Assembly: GCA_946540735.1 (NCBI GenBank)
Contig: CAMNIN010000009.1
Location: forward strand, 1 to 64,000
Length of the DNA: 64,000 nt
DNA from: an uncultured Prevotellaceae bacterium
GTDB lineage: Bacteria > Bacteroidota > Bacteroidia > Bacteroidales > Bacteroidaceae
Direction of reading: 5' to 3'
Shown: piece after piece, positions 44,831 to 51,661 of the stretch
Numbering within the stretch: the stretch's first letter is position 1
How the letters are laid out: every line of letters begins with the position of its first letter
Notes under the pieces: model-generated
Database searches by the model: none
What the model saw: the letters and a program-made list of their open reading frames with translations, nothing else
What the model was told of the DNA's origin: nothing
Made by a program: the position numbers and the translations under genes

Positions 44831-45523
44831 TCATTTCACCACACCAAGCGACAGGACACTGACTTTGAGATCGCCTGCCTCCAACAGGGCTTCCACACAG
44901 GCACTGACCGTGGCGCCTGAGGTGACGATGTCATCAATCACCAGGACATGCCGGCCACTCAGGGCAGTCTTGTGGGTGCAGCGGAATGCATTCTCCACAT
45001 TGGCCATCCGCTCCTGGAGGTTCTTGTGGGTCTGACTGCCCGTGAAACTGACACGCTCCACGGCATGGTCGTCGATGGGCAGGCCCGTCACCTCCGCCAC
45101 ACCACGGGCTATCTCCATACTCTGGTTGTATCCTCGCTGACGGAAACGCTTTTTCGCCAAGGGAATAGGGACGATGAGGTCGATGCCATCGAAGAAACCG
45201 TCGGGGCGAAACTCCTCAGCGGTCATCCTTCCCATCACGACACCGATGTCTGGCCGTTGGTGGTATTTGAGATCGTGGATCAGGTTGCTGACCTGCGATC
45301 CGGCTTCATAATAAAACAGGGCTGCGGCGCGTTCTATAGGGAAATGCCCCCAGAAACGGCGCGCCATAGGGTTGTCATAGGGCATGGAAGAGAAAAAAGT
45401 CCGGGGAAGGTGGAGGTTGCAGGTGGTGCACAGCACTTCCTCGTCGATGCCGAGACGCAGACCACAGACCACACATGCCTGAGGCGAGAGGAGATTGAGG
45501 AGTCGGTGCCAGAAACTAATCAT
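44831..45523 (-). CDS. comF: ComF-family phosphoribosyltransferase-like protein
   Basis: A 230-residue ComF protein. The N-terminal double-zinc-finger-like motif CVVCGLRLGIDEEVLCTTC is followed by the PRTase core: VLVIDDIVTSGATVSACVEA (PRPP loop, about residues 187-206) and VPIPLAKKRFRQRGYNQSME. ComF is a competence protein in naturally transforming bacteria; in Bacteroidetes the role is unproven. The ATG at 45523 overlaps the recX stop by 8 nt, so it is probably translationally coupled to recX. Confidence 0.88.
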   Translation of the reverse strand: MISFWHRLLNLLSPQACVVCGLRLGIDEEVLCTTCNLHLPRTFFSSMPYDNPMARRFWGHFPIERAAALFYYEAGSQVSNLIHDLKYHQRPDIGVVMGRMTAEEFRPDGFFDGIDLIVPIPLAKKRFRQRGYNQSMEIARGVAEVTGLPIDDHAVERVSFTGSQTHKNLQERMANVENAFRCTHKTALSGRHVLVIDDIVTSGATVSACVEALLEAGDLKVSVLSLGVVK

Positions 45524-46001
45524 CTTCGTCGTCGGTGAGGTCTTCGTCCACATCGAGGCACTGCCGTATCAAGTCGAAAGTGAAGCCCCGGCTCATGGCG
45601 AAACGCGCAAGACGGCCATTTTGCTCATACTCGCTCAGACCACCCAACTGCCGCCGCTTGGCCTGTAACAGAGGGCGCAGGATCTTCAAATAGTCTTCCT
45701 GGTCCACTTCAGCCAGCACTGGTTGATAGATCTCCGTCGCAATGCGCTTGGCGTAAAGGGCTTGTTCTATTTTACGTGGGCCCCATTTGTTGGTCTTGAT
45801 CTTCTCACGCACGAAAGCACGGGCGTAGCGGGCATCGTCGACATACCGCTCCTTCAGCAGGTATTCCACGACACGGGCCTGAACCGCTTCGTCAAGACCC
45901 CATCTGCGCATCTTCTCCGTCATCTCCCAAGTGCAGTGCTCGGCCTTCGAGCAGAGGGTCGTAAGACGCAGCAGGGCTTCCTTTTCGGTGACTTCCTTCA
46001 T
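45516..46001 (-). CDS. recX: RecX regulatory protein
   Basis: A 161-residue RecX family protein, three tandem three-helix repeats. Motifs: WGLDEAVQARVVEYLLKERY, VDDARYARAFVREKIKTNKW and GPRKIEQALYAKRIATEIYQ. RecX binds RecA filaments and inhibits RecA activity in bacteria where it has been studied. It is preceded by the SUMF1-like gene (30 nt) and overlapped by comF, so the three probably share the promoter at 46,923. The acidic C-terminal tail (DVDEDLTDDEDD) is a local feature. Confidence 0.9.
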   Translation of the reverse strand: MKEVTEKEALLRLTTLCSKAEHCTWEMTEKMRRWGLDEAVQARVVEYLLKERYVDDARYARAFVREKIKTNKWGPRKIEQALYAKRIATEIYQPVLAEVDQEDYLKILRPLLQAKRRQLGGLSEYEQNGRLARFAMSRGFTFDLIRQCLDVDEDLTDDEDD

Positions 46002-46031
46002 GGTTGCAGGAGAAAAAGGTCCATCGTCAAT

Positions 46032-46889
46032 TCACTCAGCCAAACGGAGGCCGATATCGTAGTTCCACATCTTCTCGGGACAGACCCTGCGGTCGGAAAC
46101 CCGGAGATGCTTGGCGAAATCGAGGAACCCTCCGCCGCGCCGCACCTTGTCCGACCCGTCTTCTTGTTCCTTGGCATCCACATAGAGTCCTTCGGCGTAT
46201 TGCCGCCAAGCACCACCACACCACTCATCCACGTTGCCGCTCATATCATAAAGACCGAGTTCATTGGGGGCCTTGGTCTTCACATCGTGGGTGACATTGC
46301 CGCTGTTGTTGCAATACCAGGCCACAGCGTCGAAATCGTCACTTCCAGCATACTTGGTGTGCTGGCTCTTATGCCCTCCGCGGGCGGCATACTCCCACTC
46401 GGCCTCGGTGGGAAGACGGAAATGACGGTTGGTGAGATAATTCAACTTGAAGAAAAACGACTCGCAGTCGATATACCGTATACTCTCCACAGGACGCTGC
46501 GGACCTACGAAATAGGAGGGGTTACGCCCCATCACGGCTTCCCACAATTCCTGGGTCACCTCGGTCTCGCCGATCAGGTAGTCAGAGATGATCACCTCAT
46601 GGGCGGGCGACTCCTCTGCCTGGGCGTCCTTGCCTTGTTCCTCGGTGGCTCCCATCGTGAAAATACCACCACTCACCCTCACCATATTGAAAGAGACACC
46701 GTTCACAGTAATGGTCTCTACCTCGACAGCGTCCGACCCGTCGGTTGCCTGTGCGGTGGGGATGACCTGCTTGCTTGCAGGCTGTGCGACTTGAGGAGCA
46801 GGATTGACGGCCTCCTGCGCCGAGGCCATTCCCGGTATGGCCATCATGACCATAAGGAAGAAAAAACTACAAATCTGACGGATGATCAT
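46032..46889 (-). CDS. Exported SUMF1/FGE-sulfatase-domain protein
   Basis: A 285-residue formylglycine-generating-enzyme-like (SUMF1) protein with a signal peptide (MIIRQICSFFFLMVMMAIPG). Motifs: VSGGIFTMGATEEQGKDAQA, IGETEVTQELWEAVMG, RLPTEAEWEYAARGG, GLYDMSGNVDEWCGGAW and RRGGGFLDF. Ser/Thr-for-Cys variation at the FGE copper-binding Cys sites cannot be settled here; many exported SUMF1 proteins are non-enzymatic and act in adhesion or gliding. The in-frame ATG at 46889 is chosen because the upstream codon is TTG. It starts about 27 nt after the predicted transcription start inside the dispersed repeat. Confidence 0.82.
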   Translation of the reverse strand: MIIRQICSFFFLMVMMAIPGMASAQEAVNPAPQVAQPASKQVIPTAQATDGSDAVEVETITVNGVSFNMVRVSGGIFTMGATEEQGKDAQAEESPAHEVIISDYLIGETEVTQELWEAVMGRNPSYFVGPQRPVESIRYIDCESFFFKLNYLTNRHFRLPTEAEWEYAARGGHKSQHTKYAGSDDFDAVAWYCNNSGNVTHDVKTKAPNELGLYDMSGNVDEWCGGAWRQYAEGLYVDAKEQEDGSDKVRRGGGFLDFAKHLRVSDRRVCPEKMWNYDIGLRLAE

Positions 46890-46917
46890 AGGTTGTCTGA
46901 ACTTCAATTTTCATTCG

Positions 46918-47053
46918 GGGTGCAAAGGTACGAATAAGCGAGGGAAGTGCCAAATTTATTTGAGCAATTCCGAGCGACAGTACCTTCGGCGGAGCCAAAG
47001 GTACGAATAAGCGAGCGGAGAACAAAATGAATTCATTCATTTTTTATCCCGAG
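46918..47053. repeat. Promoter-bearing dispersed repeat, copy 1
   Basis: A ~136-bp segment nearly identical to 62180-62315. It contains two units of the motif AAAGGTACGAATAAGCGAG separated by about 75 bp. On the minus strand the first unit provides TACCTTTG and a TTTG 20 nt before it, a complete promoter for the SUMF1-recX-comF genes. Confidence 0.8.
46923..46954 (-). promoter_or_regulatory. Promoter inside dispersed repeat copy 1
   Basis: TTTG at 46951-46954, 20 nt, TACCTTTG at 46923-46930 on the minus strand. Serves the SUMF1-like gene. Confidence 0.7.
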
Positions 47054-47086
47054 GGAATCCCCACCACATTTAGGGATTATCCTCTC

Positions 47087-47136
47087 ATGGATTAGGGTTA
47101 ATCCTTTCCGTCATCGCCAAGAGATGCCTACCTTTG
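47087..47136 (+). promoter_or_regulatory. Promoter and palindromic operator-like site of the His-rich gene
   Basis: TACCTTTG at 47129-47136 with TTTC at 47105-47108 (20 nt). The palindrome GGATTAGGGTTAATCC at about 47,090-47,105 abuts the -33 box, and a related half (AGGGATTATCCT) lies just upstream. Such placement is typical of a regulator site, but no regulator is known for it. Confidence 0.45.
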
Positions 47137-47184
47137 CATCAGAGAAAAGAAAACCAGATGTATCACCACCAAATAAATACGACG

Positions 47185-47709
47185 ATGAAAAAGATCATGA
47201 TGATGACCATGCTGATGACGATAGCCATCACGGTCAATGCGATGACATACAACGAGGCACACAACGAGGCACTCTTCCTCACCGACAAGATGGCCTACGA
47301 ACTGGGACTCAACGACGCTCAGTATGAAGCGGTCTACCAGATCAACCTCGACTACCTGATGGGACTCAATTCCCGTGCCGACCTCTACGGAGCACGCTGG
47401 AGCGTCCGCGACCGCTGCCTCGTGAGGGTTCTCACTCCCGCACAGTACCGCCTGTTCTTGAACCGCGGCTACTTCTACCGCCCAGTCTCCTGGGGCCGGA
47501 ACGCCTGGGTATTCAATATCTATAGCCGCTACCACCGCAACCACTATTTCCATCACCGTCCGCTTGTGGCCCATGGACGAGCACTGCCTCCTCGCCACGG
47601 ACATGGACCTGGCATGGCTCCCGGCAGAGGTAATCACGGCCACCACAGTCCAGGTCATTCAGGCCCCGCTCCGCGTGGCGGCAACCATCACGGTCCACAC
47701 CGCAGATAA
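47185..47709 (+). CDS. Small exported His/Gly-rich protein
   Basis: About 174 residues. Signal peptide MKKIMMMTMLMTIAITVNA, a helical core (LTDKMAYELGLNDAQYEAVY, LTPAQYRLFLNRGYFYRPVS) and a C-terminal ~60-residue tail of repeated HGRALPPRHGHGPG / HGHHSPGHSGP. The core resembles Bacteroidetes periplasmic proteins of unknown function, somewhat like metal-stress (CpxP/Spy-like) helices; the His-rich tail suggests metal binding. The ATG at 47185 starts the signal peptide. A single-gene unit with promoter, operator-like palindrome and terminator; it converges on the sigma-barrel operon. Confidence 0.72.
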   Translation: MKKIMMMTMLMTIAITVNAMTYNEAHNEALFLTDKMAYELGLNDAQYEAVYQINLDYLMGLNSRADLYGARWSVRDRCLVRVLTPAQYRLFLNRGYFYRPVSWGRNAWVFNIYSRYHRNHYFHHRPLVAHGRALPPRHGHGPGMAPGRGNHGHHSPGHSGPAPRGGNHHGPHRR

Positions 47710-47749
47710 CCACTATATCTCAAAAGATTGAATGTAAAGTGAATGTTAG

Positions 47750-47774
47750 AGCACGGCTTCGGCCGTGCTTTTTT
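47750..47774 (+). terminator. Intrinsic terminator of the His-rich gene
   Basis: AGCACGGC-TTCG-GCCGTGCT followed by six T. A perfect 8-bp stem with a UUCG loop. Confidence 0.88.
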
Positions 47775-47934
47775 ACTGCAACGACCCGCCGTTCATTGGG
47801 ATTTGACACGGTTCATCGGGATTTGTCGCCCGGCTCCCGAAGGCGATGCTTGGCTCGTCCCAAAAATCCCGATATACGGCGACATATCCGCCCGAAGAAC
47901 GAAAAAGCAACAACGAAAGGACACACTACTTCTG

Positions 47935-49473
47935 TCAGAATGATATCCTTATTCCGACGGGCAAAATCGGGGAGAAGGGATGTTCTGACCGCCATGTCTT
48001 CAGACCGTCTGAATGACGGAAATAATATTGCATTCTTGGTTCGACGAACAATCCGATGGCTGGTGTGAGATTATATTGCAACCCCAGACCAGCACCGACC
48101 GACCATTGAACATGCGGCTTCAGACGGACGATTTCTGTATCGATCAACCGGTCTCCTTTCCAATAGGATGTCTCTGTGCTACTGCGTAAGGGGAACTCAC
48201 AAACGACCGAAGTGGTGGAATAGAATTCCCAATAGCGACTGCGCCAGAATTCATAACCGATTCCAAGGGAGAGTCCTAAGTAGCGCACACGTTGCTGCTG
48301 CTCCATATACAAGTAACTGTTGCCCACGCGTATTTCCGACGAGAGCAGAGAATAGCTCAGACCACCATCCAACCACCAGCGTGCCCCCGGACTATAGCGG
48401 CCATTCAGTGCTATTGTCATGGGCAAACGGTGGTGGGCCACTGTGTCAATATCACCGTTCATGCCCTCGGCGCCATAAGGCAATGGGCGGGCTGTGCCGT
48501 TGGGAAGTCCGCTGTAGGCAAGCGAAAGGAAGAGGTTCTTGTCTTTCTCTGTTTTCTGGACAATTCCCGGGAACTCTGCCACGATGACGCTCTCTTTCTC
48601 CATAGGTCTCTCAGTCACCATGGTGTCTTCTGCTGACAGAGGCTTTTCTGCCACCGCAATGGCATTGTCGGGCTTCTCTTCTCCTGGTGCCTTGATGGTA
48701 TCCGGGATTTCAGTTTTGTACTCACGGATCGTGGCATGTACATCCGTCAAAGGCGGTAGTGTTCTCGATACTTTCACAGGTGTATCTTCCGAATGCGCTG
48801 CCGCAACCTGACCTTGGTCGACGGGGCCATGAGCAAATTCTTGTGTGTCTGTCTTCCGTCCACCCATTGGCGTGGTCTCAACCTCTGCTACTTCGTGCTT
48901 GTCGTCATGCAACGACAAGTGATAATACGTCACCATCGGCACGGCTAAAAGAAGGATAAGCATGAGCAACTTCACCAGTCGCCGCAGTTGTTTTTTAGCC
49001 CGCAGGAGTTGTGATGACGACGTGTGTGGCTCGATACCCGTCAGCTGGGCTATCTGCTGATGCGTCATCCCTTCCAGCACAGACAGGCGGAACACCTGAC
49101 GGTATCCTCGTGGCAACCGGTCTATGGCTTTCAGAAGTTCTTCATAGGTGACGGCCATGTCGGGGTCAGCACCTTGTGGCGTCTCTTTCACTTCATCAAT
49201 GGGAACCCATGAGTGACTTTGGCGATGCTGTACATAAAGCAGGCATACGTTTTGGGTTACCTTGTGCATCCACCCTCTTCCTTTCTCTGGGGAATGCACC
49301 TTTCCGATGTTGCTGAATATAAGAAGGAAAGCATCATGAAGCAGGTCTTCTGCGATGTTGTCGTTGGTTGCATATTTACGACAACGAGCCAACAATTCGT
49401 CGTGCATGACGGTGTAGAGTTGCCCCATGGCTTCCCGATCACCTTGTTGGCTTCGCTGTATCAAATCTTTCAT
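47935..49473 (-). CDS. ECF sigma factor fused to a transmembrane helix and an outer-membrane beta-barrel
   Basis: One uninterrupted 512-codon frame. Residues 1-~165 are an ECF sigma factor: region 2 (YATNDNIAEDLLHDAFLLIF ... GWMHKVTQNVCLLYVQHRQ) and region 4 (AIDRLPRGYRQVFRLSVLEG ... THQQIAQLTGIEPHTSSSQL). A basic stretch RAKKQLRRLVK leads into one transmembrane helix (LLMLILLLAVPMVTYY, about 168-185). Then comes a ~125-residue Pro/Glu/Thr-rich linker, and from about residue 312 a ~200-residue beta-barrel with aromatic-girdle strands (FLSLAYSGL, WLDGGLSYSLL, YLGLSLGIGYEF), ending in RISF, the terminal aromatic typical of BAM substrates. Bacteroidetes usually encode the sigma factor and a TM-plus-barrel anti-sigma partner as two genes; here both are one chain. 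Last gene of the serpin operon, 36 nt after the preceding gene. Confidence 0.88.
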   Translation of the reverse strand: MKDLIQRSQQGDREAMGQLYTVMHDELLARCRKYATNDNIAEDLLHDAFLLIFSNIGKVHSPEKGRGWMHKVTQNVCLLYVQHRQSHSWVPIDEVKETPQGADPDMAVTYEELLKAIDRLPRGYRQVFRLSVLEGMTHQQIAQLTGIEPHTSSSQLLRAKKQLRRLVKLLMLILLLAVPMVTYYHLSLHDDKHEVAEVETTPMGGRKTDTQEFAHGPVDQGQVAAAHSEDTPVKVSRTLPPLTDVHATIREYKTEIPDTIKAPGEEKPDNAIAVAEKPLSAEDTMVTERPMEKESVIVAEFPGIVQKTEKDKNLFLSLAYSGLPNGTARPLPYGAEGMNGDIDTVAHHRLPMTIALNGRYSPGARWWLDGGLSYSLLSSEIRVGNSYLYMEQQQRVRYLGLSLGIGYEFWRSRYWEFYSTTSVVCEFPLRSSTETSYWKGDRLIDTEIVRLKPHVQWSVGAGLGLQYNLTPAIGLFVEPRMQYYFRHSDGLKTWRSEHPFSPILPVGIRISF

Positions 49474-49509
49474 ACTTAGACCTGCTCTTCTGAGGTTGCT
49501 GAGAAGATG

Positions 49510-50556
49510 TTATCTGATGACTTTGACTCCTCCTTGGATATAGATGCCCTTGCTCCTGTCGGCATTGGGCAATTGCCTCCCCATCAGGTCATAGCAAACT
49601 TGGCTTGAATGATTCTTGATGCGGGGTACAATTCCTGTGCTTTCTCCTCCTGTGCTTTCTCCTTCGGAAACGGAATACCTCAGTATTTGTCCAGATGTAG
49701 GTAGTGCCTCTCTCCCATCCGCCATTGGCGATATCATGAAACACCTGAAAGGTTCCATAGGCTTACCGTCACCTGTATGGACGAAATAAGGGTCTTGCCC
49801 TCTGTGATAGCGGAAGTAACCGGAGGTCTCTTCCTCCGACTTGGTGACTCCTGTGAAAAAGTAAGGTGATTCGCCTTCGATGATCATTTTTGTCTCTTCC
49901 ACGGTCTTGTTCTGTCCGAAGAAAAGGATTCGTGTGCCGTATGCTCCGTAGGCGAATGTCACCAGATAGGGTGTGTTGGCCATCAGGCTTTCTTCAAATG
50001 ACTGGTGGAATACAAGCATGCCATCATCATATCCGCTAAAAGTGGCCTTCTGAAACCATCCTTCAGGCATGGGGCCGTTGACATCCTCGGGAATCACGAA
50101 ATCTGCGGAAAATGGCAGCAAAACGGTCTCATGACAGGGTCGGCTAAAGTCAGCTCCTTCATCTTCATCGTCATACCGTGGTGTAAACCGCAACATGGCA
50201 TCAGTAGCAAAAAAGGACATGGGGCAGTAGAAACAGGCCTCATCGGTGAGCAGAAGTCCTTCACAGACTCCCTCACACACGACATTGGCATTGGGCAAGC
50301 CCTCCACGGAAGTTGTCCCGTCAGTGTAGTAGAGGCAGTTGGGACTGGCCGAGGAACAGTCCAGGGTAATGCCTTCCATGCCACACAGGTCGATGGCACC
50401 AATGCTGTCGGGGATCTCGAGTAGGGTATTCTCAACGGGCAATATCATTTGCCCGCCTTTTATCGTCCAACAGGTCAGTTCTGTGGATTGCGCCTGTGAC
50501 ATGAAAGGCAGACAAGCAAGTATCGCAGCAATGATTGTCTTCTCTTTATCCATCAT
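49510..50556 (-). CDS. Secreted protein with T9SS-type tail, unknown function
   Basis: A 348-residue exported protein with signal peptide (EKTIIAAILACLPFMSQAQ) and a beta-rich body. Six cysteines cluster near residues 60-110 (CGMEGITLDCSSASPNCLYY, VVCEGVCEG). The middle has LLPFSADFVIPEDVNGPMPE and a module also seen in Prevotella secreted repeats (NTPYLVTFAYGAYGTRILFF). The end (QVCYDLMGRQLPNADRSKGI...) is a sorting tail. No catalytic motif is seen. It begins 1 nt after the peptidase stop and precedes the sigma-barrel gene, so it belongs to the same operon and may be the surface partner of either product. Confidence 0.72.
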   Translation of the reverse strand: MMDKEKTIIAAILACLPFMSQAQSTELTCWTIKGGQMILPVENTLLEIPDSIGAIDLCGMEGITLDCSSASPNCLYYTDGTTSVEGLPNANVVCEGVCEGLLLTDEACFYCPMSFFATDAMLRFTPRYDDEDEGADFSRPCHETVLLPFSADFVIPEDVNGPMPEGWFQKATFSGYDDGMLVFHQSFEESLMANTPYLVTFAYGAYGTRILFFGQNKTVEETKMIIEGESPYFFTGVTKSEEETSGYFRYHRGQDPYFVHTGDGKPMEPFRCFMISPMADGREALPTSGQILRYSVSEGESTGGESTGIVPRIKNHSSQVCYDLMGRQLPNADRSKGIYIQGGVKVIR

Positions 50557-50557
50557 C

Positions 50558-51649
50558 TTATGGTTTTATTATTATGATAGGCGAAAGCCCGAAAGACTGC
50601 TTCGTATTAAGATTTTTTATGTATTTCCCTTCCATGACGGGGGGCATGGGGATCTCCCGGCCTTGCAGGTCATAGCATTTGCGGATGGGCAGCGTGCCGC
50701 TTTCATTTTCCTTTTCGCATATTCCGTTTCCGGGCACCTTAGGCAGGAACCAAACCGCGCCCAAAGCCGGTGGCGTGGAGCAATACTGAGGAGTCTCCTC
50801 ACGACGGTCGTGCTGACGGGCATAGTCAAACGCCTCAAACATGGAAATGCGGCCGTCATCATCAGCATCCGCACAGACGGGATGGCTTTCAGGGTCGTGA
50901 CCAGCTACAGCGCTTATCCAATGGAATACAAACTCATCATATGGCCTGTCGGTGCACGCCCATGACTCTTCGTTTTCCATGCAGCTTGTGGCAATGACAC
51001 GATTCTCACGACAGAGCTCATCAATGAAACCTCCTGAATGGCACAATCCCAGGCACAAACTCATCGACTCCACATGAAAGGCATCGAGCAACTGGGCCAG
51101 ATGGGTGGGATAGAGTCGCTCACCGCCCCACATCCATGCATACGACTGCTGCACGCTGCTGTCGAAATCGCCATGGTCGATCATGAAAAGAAAGAGGCGG
51201 TCGTCGGAGGTGAGCCTCGCCGCGAGCTCAGAGAGCGAGGTCTCCACCTGCTCCAACGTGGCAGGCAGCCACACGTCACGCTCACCGTCGCCATCGAGGT
51301 CTGCTGGGGATGTGGCAAACCCGCTGCCGTCGGCAAGGAGCATGTCGCGGCCTGGCTCGCCACCGTCGCTCATCAGCAGGGTGATGTCTTGTTTCGGGAA
51401 ATGCAAGTCCTTACGGAGTGTGCGGTAGAGAAAAGCACAGTCATTCCAGTAACGCTCATGGTTCATCAGCTTGTTCATACCGCCGTTGATGATGACAGCA
51501 TGAACACGCCCCGTGGTCTCCTGTGCACTGGCAGCGCAACAGAAGACCACGACAGTCAATGCCACGAGCAGGCGGGAGCAGATACGGGTTGGTTTGAGCT
51601 CCGACAAGCAGGTGCATAATACTCGGCCAAAGAGCGATATCCTATTCAA
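50558..51649 (-). CDS. Exported clan-CD cysteine peptidase (C13/caspase-like)
   Basis: About 363 codons. The catalytic pair fits clan CD: His in LFLFMIDHGDF (about residue 156) and Cys in SMSLCLGLCHSGGF (about 203), each after a hydrophobic strand, as in legumain and caspase-like peptidases. An Asp-rich ADADDDGRISMFEAFDYA follows, resembling a calcium loop. A hydrophobic export segment (LLVALTVVVFCCAASAQ) lies at 27-43 and the tail (CYDLQGREIPMPPVMEGKYI) is sorting-like. No in-frame ATG precedes the export segment; the start at 51649 is TTG, while an ATG overlapping the serpin stop (51665) is one base out of frame and ends after seven codons. So the start may be unusual or carry an indel. Confidence 0.75.
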   Translation of the reverse strand: MNRISLFGRVLCTCLSELKPTRICSRLLVALTVVVFCCAASAQETTGRVHAVIINGGMNKLMNHERYWNDCAFLYRTLRKDLHFPKQDITLLMSDGGEPGRDMLLADGSGFATSPADLDGDGERDVWLPATLEQVETSLSELAARLTSDDRLFLFMIDHGDFDSSVQQSYAWMWGGERLYPTHLAQLLDAFHVESMSLCLGLCHSGGFIDELCRENRVIATSCMENEESWACTDRPYDEFVFHWISAVAGHDPESHPVCADADDDGRISMFEAFDYARQHDRREETPQYCSTPPALGAVWFLPKVPGNGICEKENESGTLPIRKCYDLQGREIPMPPVMEGKYIKNLNTKQSFGLSPIIIIKP

Positions 51650-51661
51650 ATCCGTATTTAC

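Noticed and set aside
46905..46907. TTG start for the SUMF1-like protein
   Set aside because: An ATG six codons downstream begins the signal peptide and gives a normal leader from the promoter.
47775..47934. Possible small gene or RNA between the His-rich terminator and the sigma-barrel stop
   Set aside because: Contains only REP-like half palindromes (ATCGGGATTTG, AAATCCCGAT); no start, promoter or coding pattern.
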